From the NCBI GenBank assembly GCA_030762935.1, contig CM060887.1:9478501-9542500 (forward strand): a DNA stretch of 64,000 nucleotides. The letters are read 5' to 3'. Below the pieces are notes generated by a model that was given only the letters and a program-made list of their open reading frames with translations, was not told where the DNA came from and did no database searches. Below are positions 10,396-20,686 of the stretch, piece after piece. Position 1 is the stretch's first letter. Each line of letters starts with the position of its first letter. This DNA is from Hymenopus coronatus. Taxonomy: Eukaryota; Arthropoda; Insecta; Mantodea; Hymenopodidae. Made by a program: the position numbers and the translations under genes.

Positions 10396-12254
10396 TTATT
10401 TCTCAACAGAATCTCCAGAAAGGCTAATACATTTGTCATATCGGTGTTCTAATTTAATTAAACCATCTCTGTAGTGCGATTCATCAAGGTCCTCAAAATA
10501 GCTGTTTACTGCATCAATGACCTCCTCGTTGCTGTGAAAACTTGGACCTCCAAGACATTTTTCGAGGTTTGGGAACAGGTGGGTGCTAGATCTGTAAGTA
10601 GGGAGGACGTTCAAGCAATTCCAACTTTAATTCGTGCATTTTTACTTTCTCTACACGTCCTTTGTACATAGTGTATAGAGAAGGTATTGTATTCCACCCA
10701 AAATTCGATACCGAGATTTCACCGGAAATACGCGTTTTGGGTCCCTCTGAATCCAAAAAAACACTGCGCATGTGTATGTGTGTGTCTGTGTGTGCGACTG
10801 TGTCTGTGGACAGCATAGCTCAAAAACGAAAAGACCGTTAAATACCAAACTTGGTATTTAAGTTTGGTATCTTCCAAGGATGCGACACGAAGATTTGCCG
10901 GAAAATCCCTCACCCCCAACTACCCCTTACATGGAGCTCTTTCGAAAATTTTGATTTTCTCAAAAATGTCTCTAACGATTTTGATTAAAATATCGTATAT
11001 TAAAGATATATACCTGACAAATAATATGTATATCTTGAATTTTCTGGGAATAGCCTCTGAAGACTACTTTATTCTGGAGGAACTTTGCATAACTGCTAAA
11101 CCGTAAGAAATGGACAAAAACTTACCACACAAAAAATGTTGAATACATTAAAACACACCATTTATGTTATATGATTTTTTTTTCGAGCAGATGATCGTTT
11201 TTGAGATATTCATTGTTTTTGGTTTCAGCTTTGAAAGATTTATACTTTTCTCATACAGGAATTTGTCAATTCGTGTCCATACAAACAAAGGAACTTCAGT
11301 CACCTAGTAACCAGCTTTTGACTATCACTTTAACCTATGATACTCCCATATTTCGCTTCTACTTACAAGGAAGCAAGTAATAAGACTATTTCTGCTAATT
11401 TTTTCTCGATTAGCTTGAAATAAATAGAAGAATAATTTTACTAACAATTTGTTACGCAGAAGTAGAGAAAGTTATGTGAATGGAACACATCACATTTTTC
11501 CCAATGCAATGACTGAACGATGGGCCGGAGCATTGTCGTGATGAAACAAGATTTTTTTTTTCTTTTGGACAAATGAGGTCTTTATTTTCACTCAAACGTT
11601 GCATTAAGCTTACGTAGTAGTCACCAGTGATCAATAAAAATAATGCCATGTGCAGCCCAGAAAACACTCGCTATAACATTGTTAGCTGATAAAACTGACT
11701 TTGCCTTTTTTGAGTTGGTTCACCTGGCGCAATCCACTGTTTTGACTGTGATTTACTTTCTGAAGTGTATTGATGTATCCAAGTTTCATCCATGGTAATA
11801 AGCCGTCTCAAAAATTTACTGGGATTTTTATGGTAGATCTCCACATTCTTAACAGAAACAGTTTTTCTTTTGATCAGGTGTCAACAAACGCGGCACGCAT
11901 TTTGCACAGAACTTGTGAAAGCCCAAAACATTACTTAAAATATTACCTGCACGTTGTTTTGATATGTTTACAGCCTCTGTTATTTCAAACAACTTTAGTC
12001 TGTGGTCTTCCAGTATTAAACGATGAATTTTTTTCAATGATCTCTGGAGTTGTCATTTCTACAGGGCGTCCAGAGCGAGGCTCATCACTAGTGCTCGTAC
12101 GTCCCATTTTAAACTCTGCAACCCACCTTTTAATCATTGAATATGAAGGGGCAGAGTCTTTCAATGTACTGACCATTTCCTCCTTGATTTCTTTAGGCGT
12201 TAAGCATTTCAAATGGAAGTATTTAATCACTGCTCGTTTTTCCAAATCCTCCAT
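10396..12254 (-). pseudogene. Mariner transposase (DD34D type), dead
   Basis: Mariner transposases bind the terminal repeats and cut and paste the element at TA sites. The N-terminus (from 12254, MEDLEKRAVIKYFHLK) carries a helix-turn-helix, the SxxMIKRWVAEFK segment and a RSGRPVEMTTPEIIEK linker. A frameshift near 12010 moves the frame to IHRLILEDHRLK and CVPRLLTPDQKK, and a stop follows. Then come MDETWIHQY (first catalytic Asp) and, in another frame, DNAPAHRS (second Asp). After the 10640-11494 insertion the gene resumes with MHELKLELLERPPY; one base missing in the SPDLAP codons shifts frame. The DLAP-to-LFPNL region lacks about ten bases, so the third catalytic Asp is gone. The C-terminus is SHYRDGLIKLEHRYDKC and a VEK end. 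It cannot be functional. Confidence 0.88.
10640..11494 (-). mobile_element. Family A, full R copy inserted in mariner
   Basis: Type 1 copy from TTTTTACTTTCTCTACACG to GGAACACATCACATTTTT. It lies between the codons for ...VIALGK and MHELKLELL of the transposase, so the ancestral site can be inferred from the reading frame (GGG AAA ATG CAC). Both junctions fall in a run of A on the coding strand, so exact ends and any duplication are ambiguous. Confidence 0.93.
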
Positions 12255-12394
12255 TTTCGTGAAAACTAAACAAGCTATTGACCTGCAACTATGGATACAA
12301 GCTAGTCTAGAGTTAACCTATACTATGCTACTGTCTAACTGGCCTAGTGGCGCCGCATCTGTATGAGGCTCGGGACTTACCAGCCGACCCGTTG

Positions 12395-13148
12395 TTTAAA
12401 CAATAGACTATAATACCATCTGCCTGTTGCGGAGTTAAGTGGTAAAAATAGTGAGAGTTGAAACCCACAGATATAGAGAGAGATTAGATTAGAAATGCTC
12501 TATCCTTATGCATTGTGGTTGATGAAGCCGGGTTTTCGCGCAGCCGCCTTAGTTAGCCACTATACTTTTGCGTGGGTTAAATGAACGCATAAAAAAAGAA
12601 TTATGGTGGTAAATGCTGAATTAAGCAGTAAATTTAGACTAAAATTTAAATCAGTATAATAGCCAGTACGTTTATAGTGTTTGGCTGTAAGTTCTCGAAT
12701 AGCAGAAACAAAAACAAGGAAAGGAGAATGTTTCAATACAAAGGTTAGTGAATTTATTAAAGTATTTATCGGTGCTATACTTAGTGAAATATGTTATATA
12801 TTATCAACAAAACGATTCTGTATTGTTTGTTAGATTTTAGATGTCCAACTCGGAAAGTCCTTACAGAAGCTTGGGTAAACACAATTCGCAGACAAAATTG
12901 GCAACCTACTCCGGTCAATTACAAATCTGTGCTAATTCGCAAGAAATACTGTCAAATTATGTGCTTATGATACTAGAACCGTGTTCCTCGGAATGCAATG
13001 TTAATTATTGCGATATTCCTCGACCGAAATTCTTGACTAATATCACACATTCTACTAAAGCTTTAAACTAATGCTGTAATATATGGTACATCCTCTTGTT
13101 ACATTGACGGTAGTTTTAGACCAAGAAATTAGATTAACATTAAGTTGT
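12395..13148. other. Unassigned stretch
   Basis: About 750 bp with no named repeat. A 76-codon open frame at 12841-13071 has no family resemblance I can see and is probably chance. Confidence 0.45.
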
Positions 13149-13365
13149 CCGTCTCCTTCACATTCAAAAGGTCGTGAGTTCGAATCTCACTTAGGGTAAG
13201 TTGCCCGGATAAGGTTTAATTTTTTCATACTTTTCCCTTATCCTGAGAAGACGAATGTCGAGTAACTTTAACCTCCGAGATCATTTGAGCATTATTTCAC
13301 CAATTTCATTCATCGTTCGATATGACCAACTTAGGACGTTAAGCTAAAAAAAAAAAAAAAAAGTT
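13149..13365 (+). mobile_element. SINE-1 copy, 5'-truncated
   Basis: Keeps the anticodon-side of the head (CTTCACATTCAAAAGG), the B-box GAGTTCGAATCTC and the tail with GACGAATGTCGAGTAAC, and ends in an A-run of about 17 (13347-13364). The A-box is lost. Confidence 0.88.
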
Positions 13366-13923
13366 ATGATACCTTGCCGCGGTGTTTATTGCAACAATAC
13401 CAATTTATCAATAATAACTTCTGACTGGCCAAAAAGTAATTGTATTGAATATTCCTCCAACTAGAGATAACCCCCCTTCCATTGTCCTTTGTTCTTTACT
13501 TCAAAAACTTGGAAAAACAATTAATTTGATAGATTTAGCATATGATGTATATGGCAGTGTGTATTGCCACAAGATGGTGGCTGGGCGCAAGACTTGCATT
13601 AGCATATGCTACCATTTCCACCTTGTGATGAGACCTTAGAAGGCTAGCTGCACTTTATTATCTGACAACAGATGGCAGTATCTGACTACAGTGGTGGTGC
13701 AGATAGACTGGACACCCCTGCTTGGTGCTAAGCGAAGGTCGTATGGACCAGGGATGTATGTATGTATTTATTTCTCTGCAACTGGGTATCAGCCGGTGGC
13801 AGAGTTATATAAACAATAAATCACAGCTGCCAGTTTACCTTAAAAGACTGCTTACTTGCCTTAAACGAGGTGCCTCACTGAACAAGTATAACAGAGAGGT
13901 TCGAAGCGACGTAAAATAAAAAA
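13366..13923. other. Unassigned stretch
   Basis: No repeat or coding signature I can name. A short GTATGTATGTAT run occurs near 13755. Confidence 0.45.
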
Positions 13924-14743
13924 TCTTATGTGTTCCATTCACATGACTTTCTCTACATCTCTGCAAAAATTTATTGTTAAACAGTTTATGACTTGCTTCC
14001 TTGTAAGTAGAAGCGAAATAAGGCAGTACCATAGGTTAAAGTGATAGTCAAAAGCTGGTTGCTATGTGACTGAAGTTCATTTGTTTGCATGGACAGGAGT
14101 TGATAAATTCCTGTATGAGAAAAGTATGTTTTTCATAGCTGAAACCAAAAACAAGGAATATCTAAAAAATGATCAATTTCACGAAAAAAATGTATATAAC
14201 ATAATTTGTGTGTTTTAACGTACTCTACATTTTTTGTGTGGTAAGTTTTTGTCCATCTCTTACGGTTTAGCAGTTATGCAGAATTCCGTAAAATTCATCC
14301 AGAATAAAGTGGTCTTCAGAGGCTATTCCCAGAAAATTCAAGATATACGTGTTATTTGTCAGGTAAATGTCATTAATATGATGCATTTTAAACAAAATTG
14401 TTAGTCATTTTTAAGAAAATAAAAATTTTTGAAAAAAGTTCCATGTAAAGAATAGTTGGCGATGGGGGAGATTTTCTTGAAAATTTTCTTGTGTCGCATC
14501 CTTGGAAGAAACCAAAATTAAGTACTAGGTTTGGTATTCAACGGTCTTTTAGTTTTTGAGCTATGCTGTCCATAGATACACACACATACACACACACACA
14601 CATGGGCCATTTTGTAAACATGCTTTTTTGGTTTTAGGGGAACCCAAAACATGTATTGCCGGTGAAATCTCGGTATCGAATTTTTGGGTGGAATGCAATA
14701 CCTTCTCTATACACTATGTACATAGTACGTGTAGAGAGAGTAA
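13924..14743 (+). mobile_element. Family A, full F copy, type 1
   Basis: Starts TCTTATGTGTTCCATTC and ends GTGTAGAGAGAGTAA. The CA tract is 14578-14602. Its 3' flank is mariner sequence identical in order to the 3' flank of the copy at 10640, while its 5' flank is not mariner. Confidence 0.92.
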
Positions 14744-14796
14744 AAATGTGCGAATTAAAGTTGGAATTGTTTGAACGTCCTCCCTGCTCACAGATC
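14744..14796 (+). mobile_element. Mariner scrap attached to a family A 3' end
   Basis: About 50 bp matching the transposase segment MHELKLELLERPPY with roughly five differences from 10586-10639 (reverse). It shares that copy's one-base loss (CTCACAGATC where a mariner would need an extra C). Beyond CAGATC the two loci differ. Confidence 0.85.
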
Positions 14797-15352
14797 AGTT
14801 TAAAATTGAAATATGTCAAAGACGGTTAACTCAACAAAAAATGTTGTGTGTGTTTTAACGAGATCTACATTTTTTGTGCAGTAGTTTTGTTTTTCTCTTA
14901 CGTTTACCAGTTGTATAATGTTTATACAAAATTCATCCAGAATAAAGAACTCTTCAGAGGCTATTCCCAGAAAATTCAAGATATAAATTTTATTTGTCAG
15001 GTAAATATCTTTCATGTACGATATTTTAATCAAAATCGTTAGCGTCATTTTTAGTAAAATCAAAATTGTTTCCTTGTAAAAGGTACTTTGGAGTGGGGGT
15101 ATTTTTTCGAAAATCTTTGTGATGCATACTTGGAAGATATTAAATTTAAACACCAAGTTTGGTATTTTACCGACTTTTCATTTTTGGGCTATCGTGTTCA
15201 CACACACACGCGCGCGTGGAGATTTTCTAAAAATGCCATTTTGGATACGAAAACCCTAAAACGTGTATTTCCGGTAAAATATTGGTATAAATTTCAGGGT
15301 GGAGTGCAATACCTTCTCAATCTATGTGCCACATTCTATGTACAGAAAATAA
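14797..15352 (+). mobile_element. Family A, F fragment lacking its 5' third, type 2
   Basis: Begins mid-body (AGTTTAAAATTGAAATATGTC). It carries GGCTATCGTGTTCAC next to a short CA/CG tract, and the 3' hairpin is degraded to TTCTATGTACAGAAAATAA. Confidence 0.85.
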
Positions 15353-15388
15353 TAGAATTAAAAGAGAACAAAAACACAAAACAAAAAA

Positions 15389-16231
15389 TCTGATTTGTTC
15401 CATTCACTTGACTTTTTCTACATCTCTGCATCAAATTATTGTAAATTATTGTTCCATTTACTTAATGCTAATCGAAAAAAATTAGCAGAAATAGTCTTTT
15501 ACTTGCTAAGTAGAAGATAAATAAGGGAGTACCATAGGTTAAAGTGATAGTCAAAAGCTGGTTGCTATATGACTGAAGTTTCTTTGTTTGTATGAACAGG
15601 AGTTGACAAATTCCTGTATGAAAAAAGTATAATTTTTTCAAAGCTGAAACCAATAACAAGGAATTTCTCAAATACGATCAACTCCACGAAAAAGATGTTT
15701 AAAACGTAATTGTGTATTTTAACGTGCTCTACATTTTTGTGTGGCAAGTTTTTGTGTACCTCTTACGGTTTAGCAGTTATGCAAAATTGCGTAAAATTCA
15801 TCCAGAATAAAGTAGTCTTCAGATGCTATTTCCAGAAAATTCAAGATATACTTTTATTTGGCAAGTAAATATCTTGAGTATAACAGATTTTAATCAAAAT
15901 CGTTAGAGCGATTTTTAAGAAAATCAAAACTTTTGAAATTTTTTCCATGTAAGGCGTATTTTGGGGTGAGGGGATTTTCTTGAAAATCTTCGTGTCGCAT
16001 CCTTGGAAGATACCAAACTTAAATACTAAATTTGGTTTTTAACACACACACATACACAGAAGGACAGACACACACATGGACATTTTTCTAAAAATGCTTT
16101 TTTTTTTTTTTTTTTTGGATTCAGGGGGTCTCAAAACATATATTTTCCGTGAAATCTCGGTATCGAATTTTTGGGTGGAATACAATACCTTCTCTATATA
16201 CTATGAACATAGTTCGTATAGAGAAAGTAAA
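15389..16231 (+). mobile_element. Family A, full F copy, first of an abutting pair
   Basis: TCTGATTTGTTCCATTCAC to GTATAGAGAAAGTAAAAA. The terminal A-run is followed at once by the next copy. Confidence 0.9.
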
Positions 16232-16234
16232 AAA

Positions 16235-17112
16235 TCTGATGTGTTACACTCACATGTCTTTCTCTAGCTGCTCTACAAACCTCCTACAAAAGATTCTTCT
16301 TCTTTGAACACAATGAATATCGGGATAAATATTAGCAGAATGTTCTTATTACTTAATTCCTTATTAGAAGGGAACTAAAGAAATACGCTGTGCTAAAGTG
16401 ATTGTCAAATGTTATAAAAGCTATTGTTACACGATTGCCATTGCAAATCATTTCTTTGCTTGGCCAGGAGTAGAACAAAAGAAAAACGGACACTTCCTGT
16501 GTGAGAAAAGTTTAAGCACTTCATAATTGAAACCAATAACAAGGAATATCTCGGAAACGGTTACTTCTACAACAAAAACGTAAGGGACATAAATTGTGTT
16601 TTGTCGTGATGTGCATTTTTTGTGTAGTGAGTTTTTTCTATCTCTTACGGTTTAGCAGTTAAGCACAATTCGGCAAAATTCATCCAGAATAAAGAGGTTT
16701 TCAGAGGCTATTCCCAAAAAATTCGAGATATGCATTTTATTTCGGACATAAATAGGGATTAATATACGGGATTTTAATCAAAATCGTTAGTCATTTTTAA
16801 GAAAATAAAAATTTTCGAAATTTTTTTCATGTAAGGGTAGTTTGTGGTGGGGGGATTTTTTTTGTTGTTGAAAATCTTCGTGTCGCATCGTTGGAAGATA
16901 CTAAACCTAAATACCAAGTATAGTATTTAACGGCCTTTTCGTTCTGCAGCTATGCTGTCCACAAACTCACATAGACACACACACACACGGACCTGTTTTT
17001 TAAAAATGTTTTTTTGGGACTCAGGGGACCCCAAAACATATATTTCCGGTGAAATCTCGGTATACAAGTTTTGGGTGCATTACATTGTACATATGGGGCT
17101 AGAGAAAGTAAA
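16235..17112 (+). mobile_element. Family A, full F copy, GCTAG-end variant
   Basis: 5' end TCTGATGTGTTACACTCACATG with CTTTCTCTAGCTGC, and 3' end ATGGGGCTAGAGAAAGTAA. Here the subterminal pair is CTTTCTCTAGC / GCTAGAGAAAG instead of CTTTCTCTACA / TGTAGAGAAAG, so both ends changed together. Confidence 0.9.
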
Positions 17113-17328
17113 AACACAATTTCAGATGATATATTTCACGTTCTATTTATTTCACTGATAAAGATAGGTATACTAATTATTTTGGTTTAAAACAAGCTAA
17201 TTATGTGGAGTTTTGTAAGAGAACAAACTAATAGTTTCCTAGAAATACAGCAAGTATTGATGACCATATAAAATAAATACGGAATTAATAAATGTTCTAT
17301 TCTCTGTCAACCATGTTTGTTTGTCTTC
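17113..17328. other. Unassigned AT-rich stretch
   Basis: Nothing recognised. Confidence 0.45.
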
Positions 17329-17862
17329 ATTACTTTATCTACTGGGTATTCTGTACGAACATAGTAGCTAGAGACATAAAATAATGATACCGAAATTTCA
17401 CCAAAAATGCATGCTTTGAGACCCTCTGAATGAAGAAATTTTTTTTTAGAAAAACGTCGACCACACGTGCGTGTTTGGGTGTCTGTGAACAGAATAGCTC
17501 AAAAACGAAAAGTCCGTCAAATATCAGTCTTCCTAAGTTCAGCATCTTTCAAGGATACGACACGAAAATTGTCAACTATCCTTTAATGGAATGTTTATCG
17601 AATTATTTTGATTTTCTCAAGCATGGCTCTAACGATTTTGATTAAAATATTCTGGATAAATTTTGCGGAATTTTGTGTGATAAACACTTTCTTAACAAAA
17701 AATGTAGAGCTTCTTAAAATACACAATTTATGTTATATACATTTTTCCGTGGAGTTGGCCGTCTTTGAGGTATTCCTTCTTATTGGATTTTAATTTTAGA
17801 ATGCGTATACTTTTCTCACGCGGCAATTTGTCAACTCCTGGCCATACGAAAGAACGGCTCCA
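17329..17862 (-). mobile_element. Family A, R copy with internal deletion
   Basis: TTACTTTATCTACTGGG through GTGAACAGAATAGCTC and the R body to TTGTCAACTCCTGGCCATACG. A deletion joins TTTTGATTAAAATATT directly to CTGGATAAATTTTGC. Confidence 0.82.
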
Positions 17863-17905
17863 AAGATTTTAAATAAATACCGCATATTAAAGATATTTGT
17901 ATGGA
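17863..17905 (-). mobile_element. Family A, R scrap
   Basis: AAATACCGCATATTAAAGATATTTG is the mid-body motif out of order with the preceding piece; a rearrangement remnant. Confidence 0.6.
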
Positions 17906-17908
17906 AAA

Positions 17909-18702
17909 TCTGATGTGCTCCATTCACATGACTTTCTCTACGTCTCTGCCACAAATTATTGTTGAAACGCTTATGCTTCTATTTACTAATGCTAATGCTA
18001 ATGCTAATTGAGACAAAAATTAGCAAAATAGTCTTATTTCTTGCTTTATTGTAAGTAGAAGCTAAATAAGGGAGTACCATAGGTTAAAGTGATAGTCAAA
18101 AGCTGGTTACTATGTGACTGAAGTTCCTTTGCTTATATGGACAGGAGTTGACAAAGTCCTGTATGAGAAAAGTATAGGTATTTTAAAACTGAAACCAACA
18201 TCAAGGAATATCTCAAAAACGGTCAACTCCATGATAAAAATGTATATAATATAAATTATATGTTTTAAGGAGCTCTACATTTTGTGTAGAGAAAGTTTTT
18301 GTCTATCTCTTATGATTTACCTTTTATGCAAATTTCCGCAAAATTCATCCTGATTAAAGATATTTTCAGAGGCAGGTTTCAAGATATACATTCTATTTGT
18401 AATGTGAATATTTTAAATATCAAAATCGTTAGAACTATTTTTGAGAATTTTTTTTTTAAATTTTGTCCATGTAACGAGCAGTTTGAGGTGAGGAGTATGT
18501 TTTTGAAAACCTTCGTGTCGCATCCTTGGAACTTAAATGAAGCTTTAGTATTTAACACAGATTTTTTAACTGTTCTGTCCACAGACACACACGGACTTTT
18601 TTCTAAAAATGCTTTTTATTTCCGGTGAAATCTCGGTATGGAATATTTAGGTGGAATACAATTCCTTCTCTAACTACTATGTAGAGTACTCAGTAGAGCG
18701 GA
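17909..18702 (+). mobile_element. Family A, F copy
   Basis: TCTGATGTGCTCCATTCAC at the start; a GCTAAT triplication at 17988-18009; the CA tract reduced to ACAGACACACACGG; the 3' hairpin broken (ACTATGTAGAGTACTCAG). Confidence 0.87.
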
Positions 18703-18943
18703 AGATTATATGGACTAGTAATATGCTGAAGCACGGATTCGGCAATCAATAGTTGAAATGACGTAGAACGTGTGAGAGAGAAATAATGAACACGGTAGAG
18801 ACCTGTTGCTTAGCTGCTGGCTTTATTTCTGTTCTCAGTCCAACATCCGTCCTCTCAGGTTCACCTTTTCAACCGGTATTCTTAACATAAAACTAGAGTA
18901 AAATCCCCGTTACGCCCCAAATGTTTCACACAACAAAAGTAAC
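18703..18943. other. Unassigned stretch before the SINE cluster
   Basis: Nothing recognised. Confidence 0.4.
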
Positions 18944-19213
18944 GCGGTCGCGCCGTGGTTAGACCGCTCGCCTGTCACCTAGGCGGCCTGGGTTCGATCC
19001 CAATTACCAGCATGTGGGATTTGTGGTGAGTGGCGGTTGGCGGGTTTCCTCCGGGTTCTCTAATTCCACCAATTGCTCATCATCCATTCAGCTTGCATTT
19101 CATATCATCCACTTCCTCATGCCCATGCCTGGCTACGGGTCGACCACTCGTTCCCGGTTCCCCATTCTGTGGTTGCATGCCGTTGGCTCCCCGACAGGAT
19201 CCATCTGTAACTC
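18944..19213 (+). mobile_element. SINE-4 (tRNA-Asp-like)
   Basis: Head with CGTGGTTAGACCGCTCG, an anticodon-loop-like CCTGTCACC (GTC) and B-box GGGTTCGATCCC, followed by a GC-rich body ending CATCTGTAACTCC. The GTC loop suggests tRNA-Asp ancestry. No A-tail is visible, so it is probably 3'-truncated by the next SINE. Confidence 0.75.
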
Positions 19214-19411
19214 CTAGGGTGGTGTAATGGTTACCATGCTAACTTCATATACCCAAGGTCGCGGGTTGTATGGATGAATTTTTTCGGGTGTAAAAATCCT
19301 TAGCATGGCTTCCTTCGGAAGGGAAGTAAAGCCGTTGGTTCCGTGTCGTAGATTTACGGCACGAAAAAAAACCTCAAGCCTGATAGAGAGGCCTCTGAGC
19401 AAAATTAAGCG
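19214..19411 (+). mobile_element. SINE-2 copy in a SINE tandem
   Basis: GGTGGTGTAATGGTTACC (A-box) and CGCGGGTTGTATGG, a damaged B-box, then TAGCATGGCTTCCTTCGG and GATTTACGGCACG. It stops at GCAAAATTAAGCG, short of the full 3' end seen at 33754-34005. Confidence 0.85.
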
Positions 19412-19413
19412 TA

Positions 19414-19626
19414 GCCCGCCTGGGTAGTGTGGTGGTAGCGTGTATGCCTCACATTCAAAAGGTCGTGATTTCGAACCTCGCTTAGGGTGAGTTACCCGCA
19501 TAAGGCTTTTTTTCGGGGTTTTCCCTTATCCTGAGAAGACGAATGTCCATGCACCACGAGAAAATTTGGGCATCATTTCACCAATTCCATTCATCGTCCA
19601 ACATGACCAACCAGGTTTAAAAAAAA
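19414..19626 (+). mobile_element. SINE-1 copy in a SINE tandem
   Basis: Complete head from GCCCGCCTGGGTAGTG, A-box TGGTGGTAGCG, near B-box GATTTCGAACCTC, tail GACGAATGTC, then a short A-run. The third tRNA-derived SINE in a row, each of a different family. Confidence 0.88.
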
Positions 19627-19632
19627 CGTGAC

Positions 19633-20280
19633 GTTGATTGCTATGTAACTGAAGTTCCTCAGTTAGTATGGACAGGAGTTATTCCTGTATGAAACAAAAA
19701 ACAAGGAATACCTAAAAAACTATCAACTCCACGAAAAAAAATGTATATAACATAACTTGTGTGTTTTAATGTGCTCTATAGTTTTTGTGTGCTAAGTTTT
19801 TGTCCATCTCTTACGGTTTACCAGTTATGCAAAATTCCTTAAAATTCACCCAGAATAAAGTAGTCTTCAGAGGATATTTCCAGAAAATTCAAAATATACA
19901 TTTTATTTGGCATGTAAATATCTTTAATATAGGATATTAATCAAAACCGTTAGAGCCATTTTTTAGAAAATCAAAATGTTCGAAAAAAGTTCCATGTTAA
20001 GGGTAATTTGGGGTGGGGGGATTTTCTTGAAAATCTTCGTGTCGCATCCTAGGAAGATACGAAACTTAAATACCAAGTTTGGTATTTTCGTTTTTAAGCT
20101 ATGCTGCCCACAAAGACCTACACATACACACAGACACACACGGACATTTTTCTAAAAATGCTTTTTTTGGATTTAGGGGGTCTCAAAAGATGTATTTGCA
20201 GTGAAATCTCGGTATCGAATTTTTGGGTGCATTACAATAGCTTCTCTATACACTTTGTACATAGTGCGTATACAGAAAGC
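19633..20280 (+). mobile_element. Family A, F copy lacking its 5' end, type 1
   Basis: Begins at TTGCTATGTAACTGAAG and ends near GTGCGTATACAGAAAGC. The CA tract is 20111-20143. Confidence 0.87.
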
Positions 20281-20286
20281 AACTAG

Positions 20287-20390
20287 TATCAAGTAACAAG
20301 ATATTGACTTCATGGATACTACGTTGTGAAATAGAGTAAGGTACTGAACTTTGTAAATAAAGTTTTGTGTTAATGCCTTTCGTTCATGAC
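20287..20390 (+). mobile_element. Mariner 3'-end scrap
   Basis: Matches the C-terminal codons and 3' untranslated part of the mariner at 35373-36043, including AATAGAGTAAG and TTTGTAAATAAAGTTTTGTG. It is only about 100 bp and follows a family A 3' end. Confidence 0.65.
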
Positions 20391-20420
20391 ACATTTCGTA
20401 GGAAGTGGCCAATTCCAAAC

Positions 20421-20432
20421 AATCGGAACATA
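20421..20432. repeat. 12-bp direct repeat, left (possible target duplication)
   Basis: AATCGGAACATA here and again at 20658-20669 brackets the palindrome and 31 bp to its left. This could be the target-site duplication of a retroelement insertion. Confidence 0.5.
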
Positions 20433-20463
20433 AAATAAGAACTATAGCTTTCCTGGCGACGTG

Positions 20464-20659
20464 TTAATTCAAAATCTTCTCGGGCTTCTAGCCAGGTAAT
20501 AACTTGGCTTGACACCAACGTTTCGAAGAAGTGCATCTTCCTCGTCTTCAGGGTGAACTAATCAGTTCACCCTGAAGACGAGGAAGATGCACTTCTTCGA
20601 AACGTTGGTGTCAAGCCAAGTTATTACCTGGCTAGAAGCCCGAGAAGATTTTGAATTAA
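20464..20659. repeat. Perfect 196-bp palindrome (96-bp arms, 4-bp loop)
   Basis: Arms 20464-20559 and 20564-20659 are exact reverse complements around AATC. Read from the centre to the right: CACCCTGAAGACGAGG, a hairpin formed by CGAGGAAG and CTTCTTCG, then CGAAACGTTGGTGTC. CTGAAGA, a stem and GAAAC are the conserved core of hammerhead ribozymes, which occur in the terminal repeats of Penelope-like retroelements; ACG-TTGG-TGT could be a 3-bp stem III before the cleavage C. Stem I is not convincing. A head-to-head dimer of a truncated Penelope-type end is my best reading. Confidence 0.8.
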
Positions 20660-20669
20660 TCGGAACATA
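20658..20669. repeat. 12-bp direct repeat, right
   Basis: Second copy of AATCGGAACATA; it overlaps the last two bases of the palindrome. Confidence 0.5.
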
Positions 20670-20686
20670 TTATCTCTCAATTTTAG

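Larger units (their letters stand above)
10350..12394 (-). mobile_element. Mariner-family DNA transposon, split by family A
   Basis: Left end CGAGGGTCGGCCGG after a TA (10348-10349); right end, read inward, CAACGGGTCGGCTGG. The inner 11-13 bases of the inverted repeats match; the outermost bases differ. Between them lies a degenerate minus-strand transposase. A family A R copy occupies 10640-11494. Without that insertion the element would be near 1.2 kb, the usual mariner size. Confidence 0.85.

Noticed and set aside
10640..11494. Family A as a SINE
   Set aside because: No polymerase III boxes, no consistent A-tail distinct from the A-run target, and a structured hairpin at both ends.
10640..11494. 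Family A as a classical Helitron
   Set aside because: The 3' end is GTAA without the CTRR terminus, and targets are A/T runs without a clear AT dinucleotide rule; only the Helentron-like variant remains plausible.
11770..12366. 198-codon plus-strand frame
   Set aside because: It is the antisense of the mariner transposase; the minus strand carries recognisable transposase motifs.
18944..19020. Genuine tRNA-Asp gene
   Set aside because: The head is tRNA-like but acceptor-stem pairing is poor and a SINE body follows directly.
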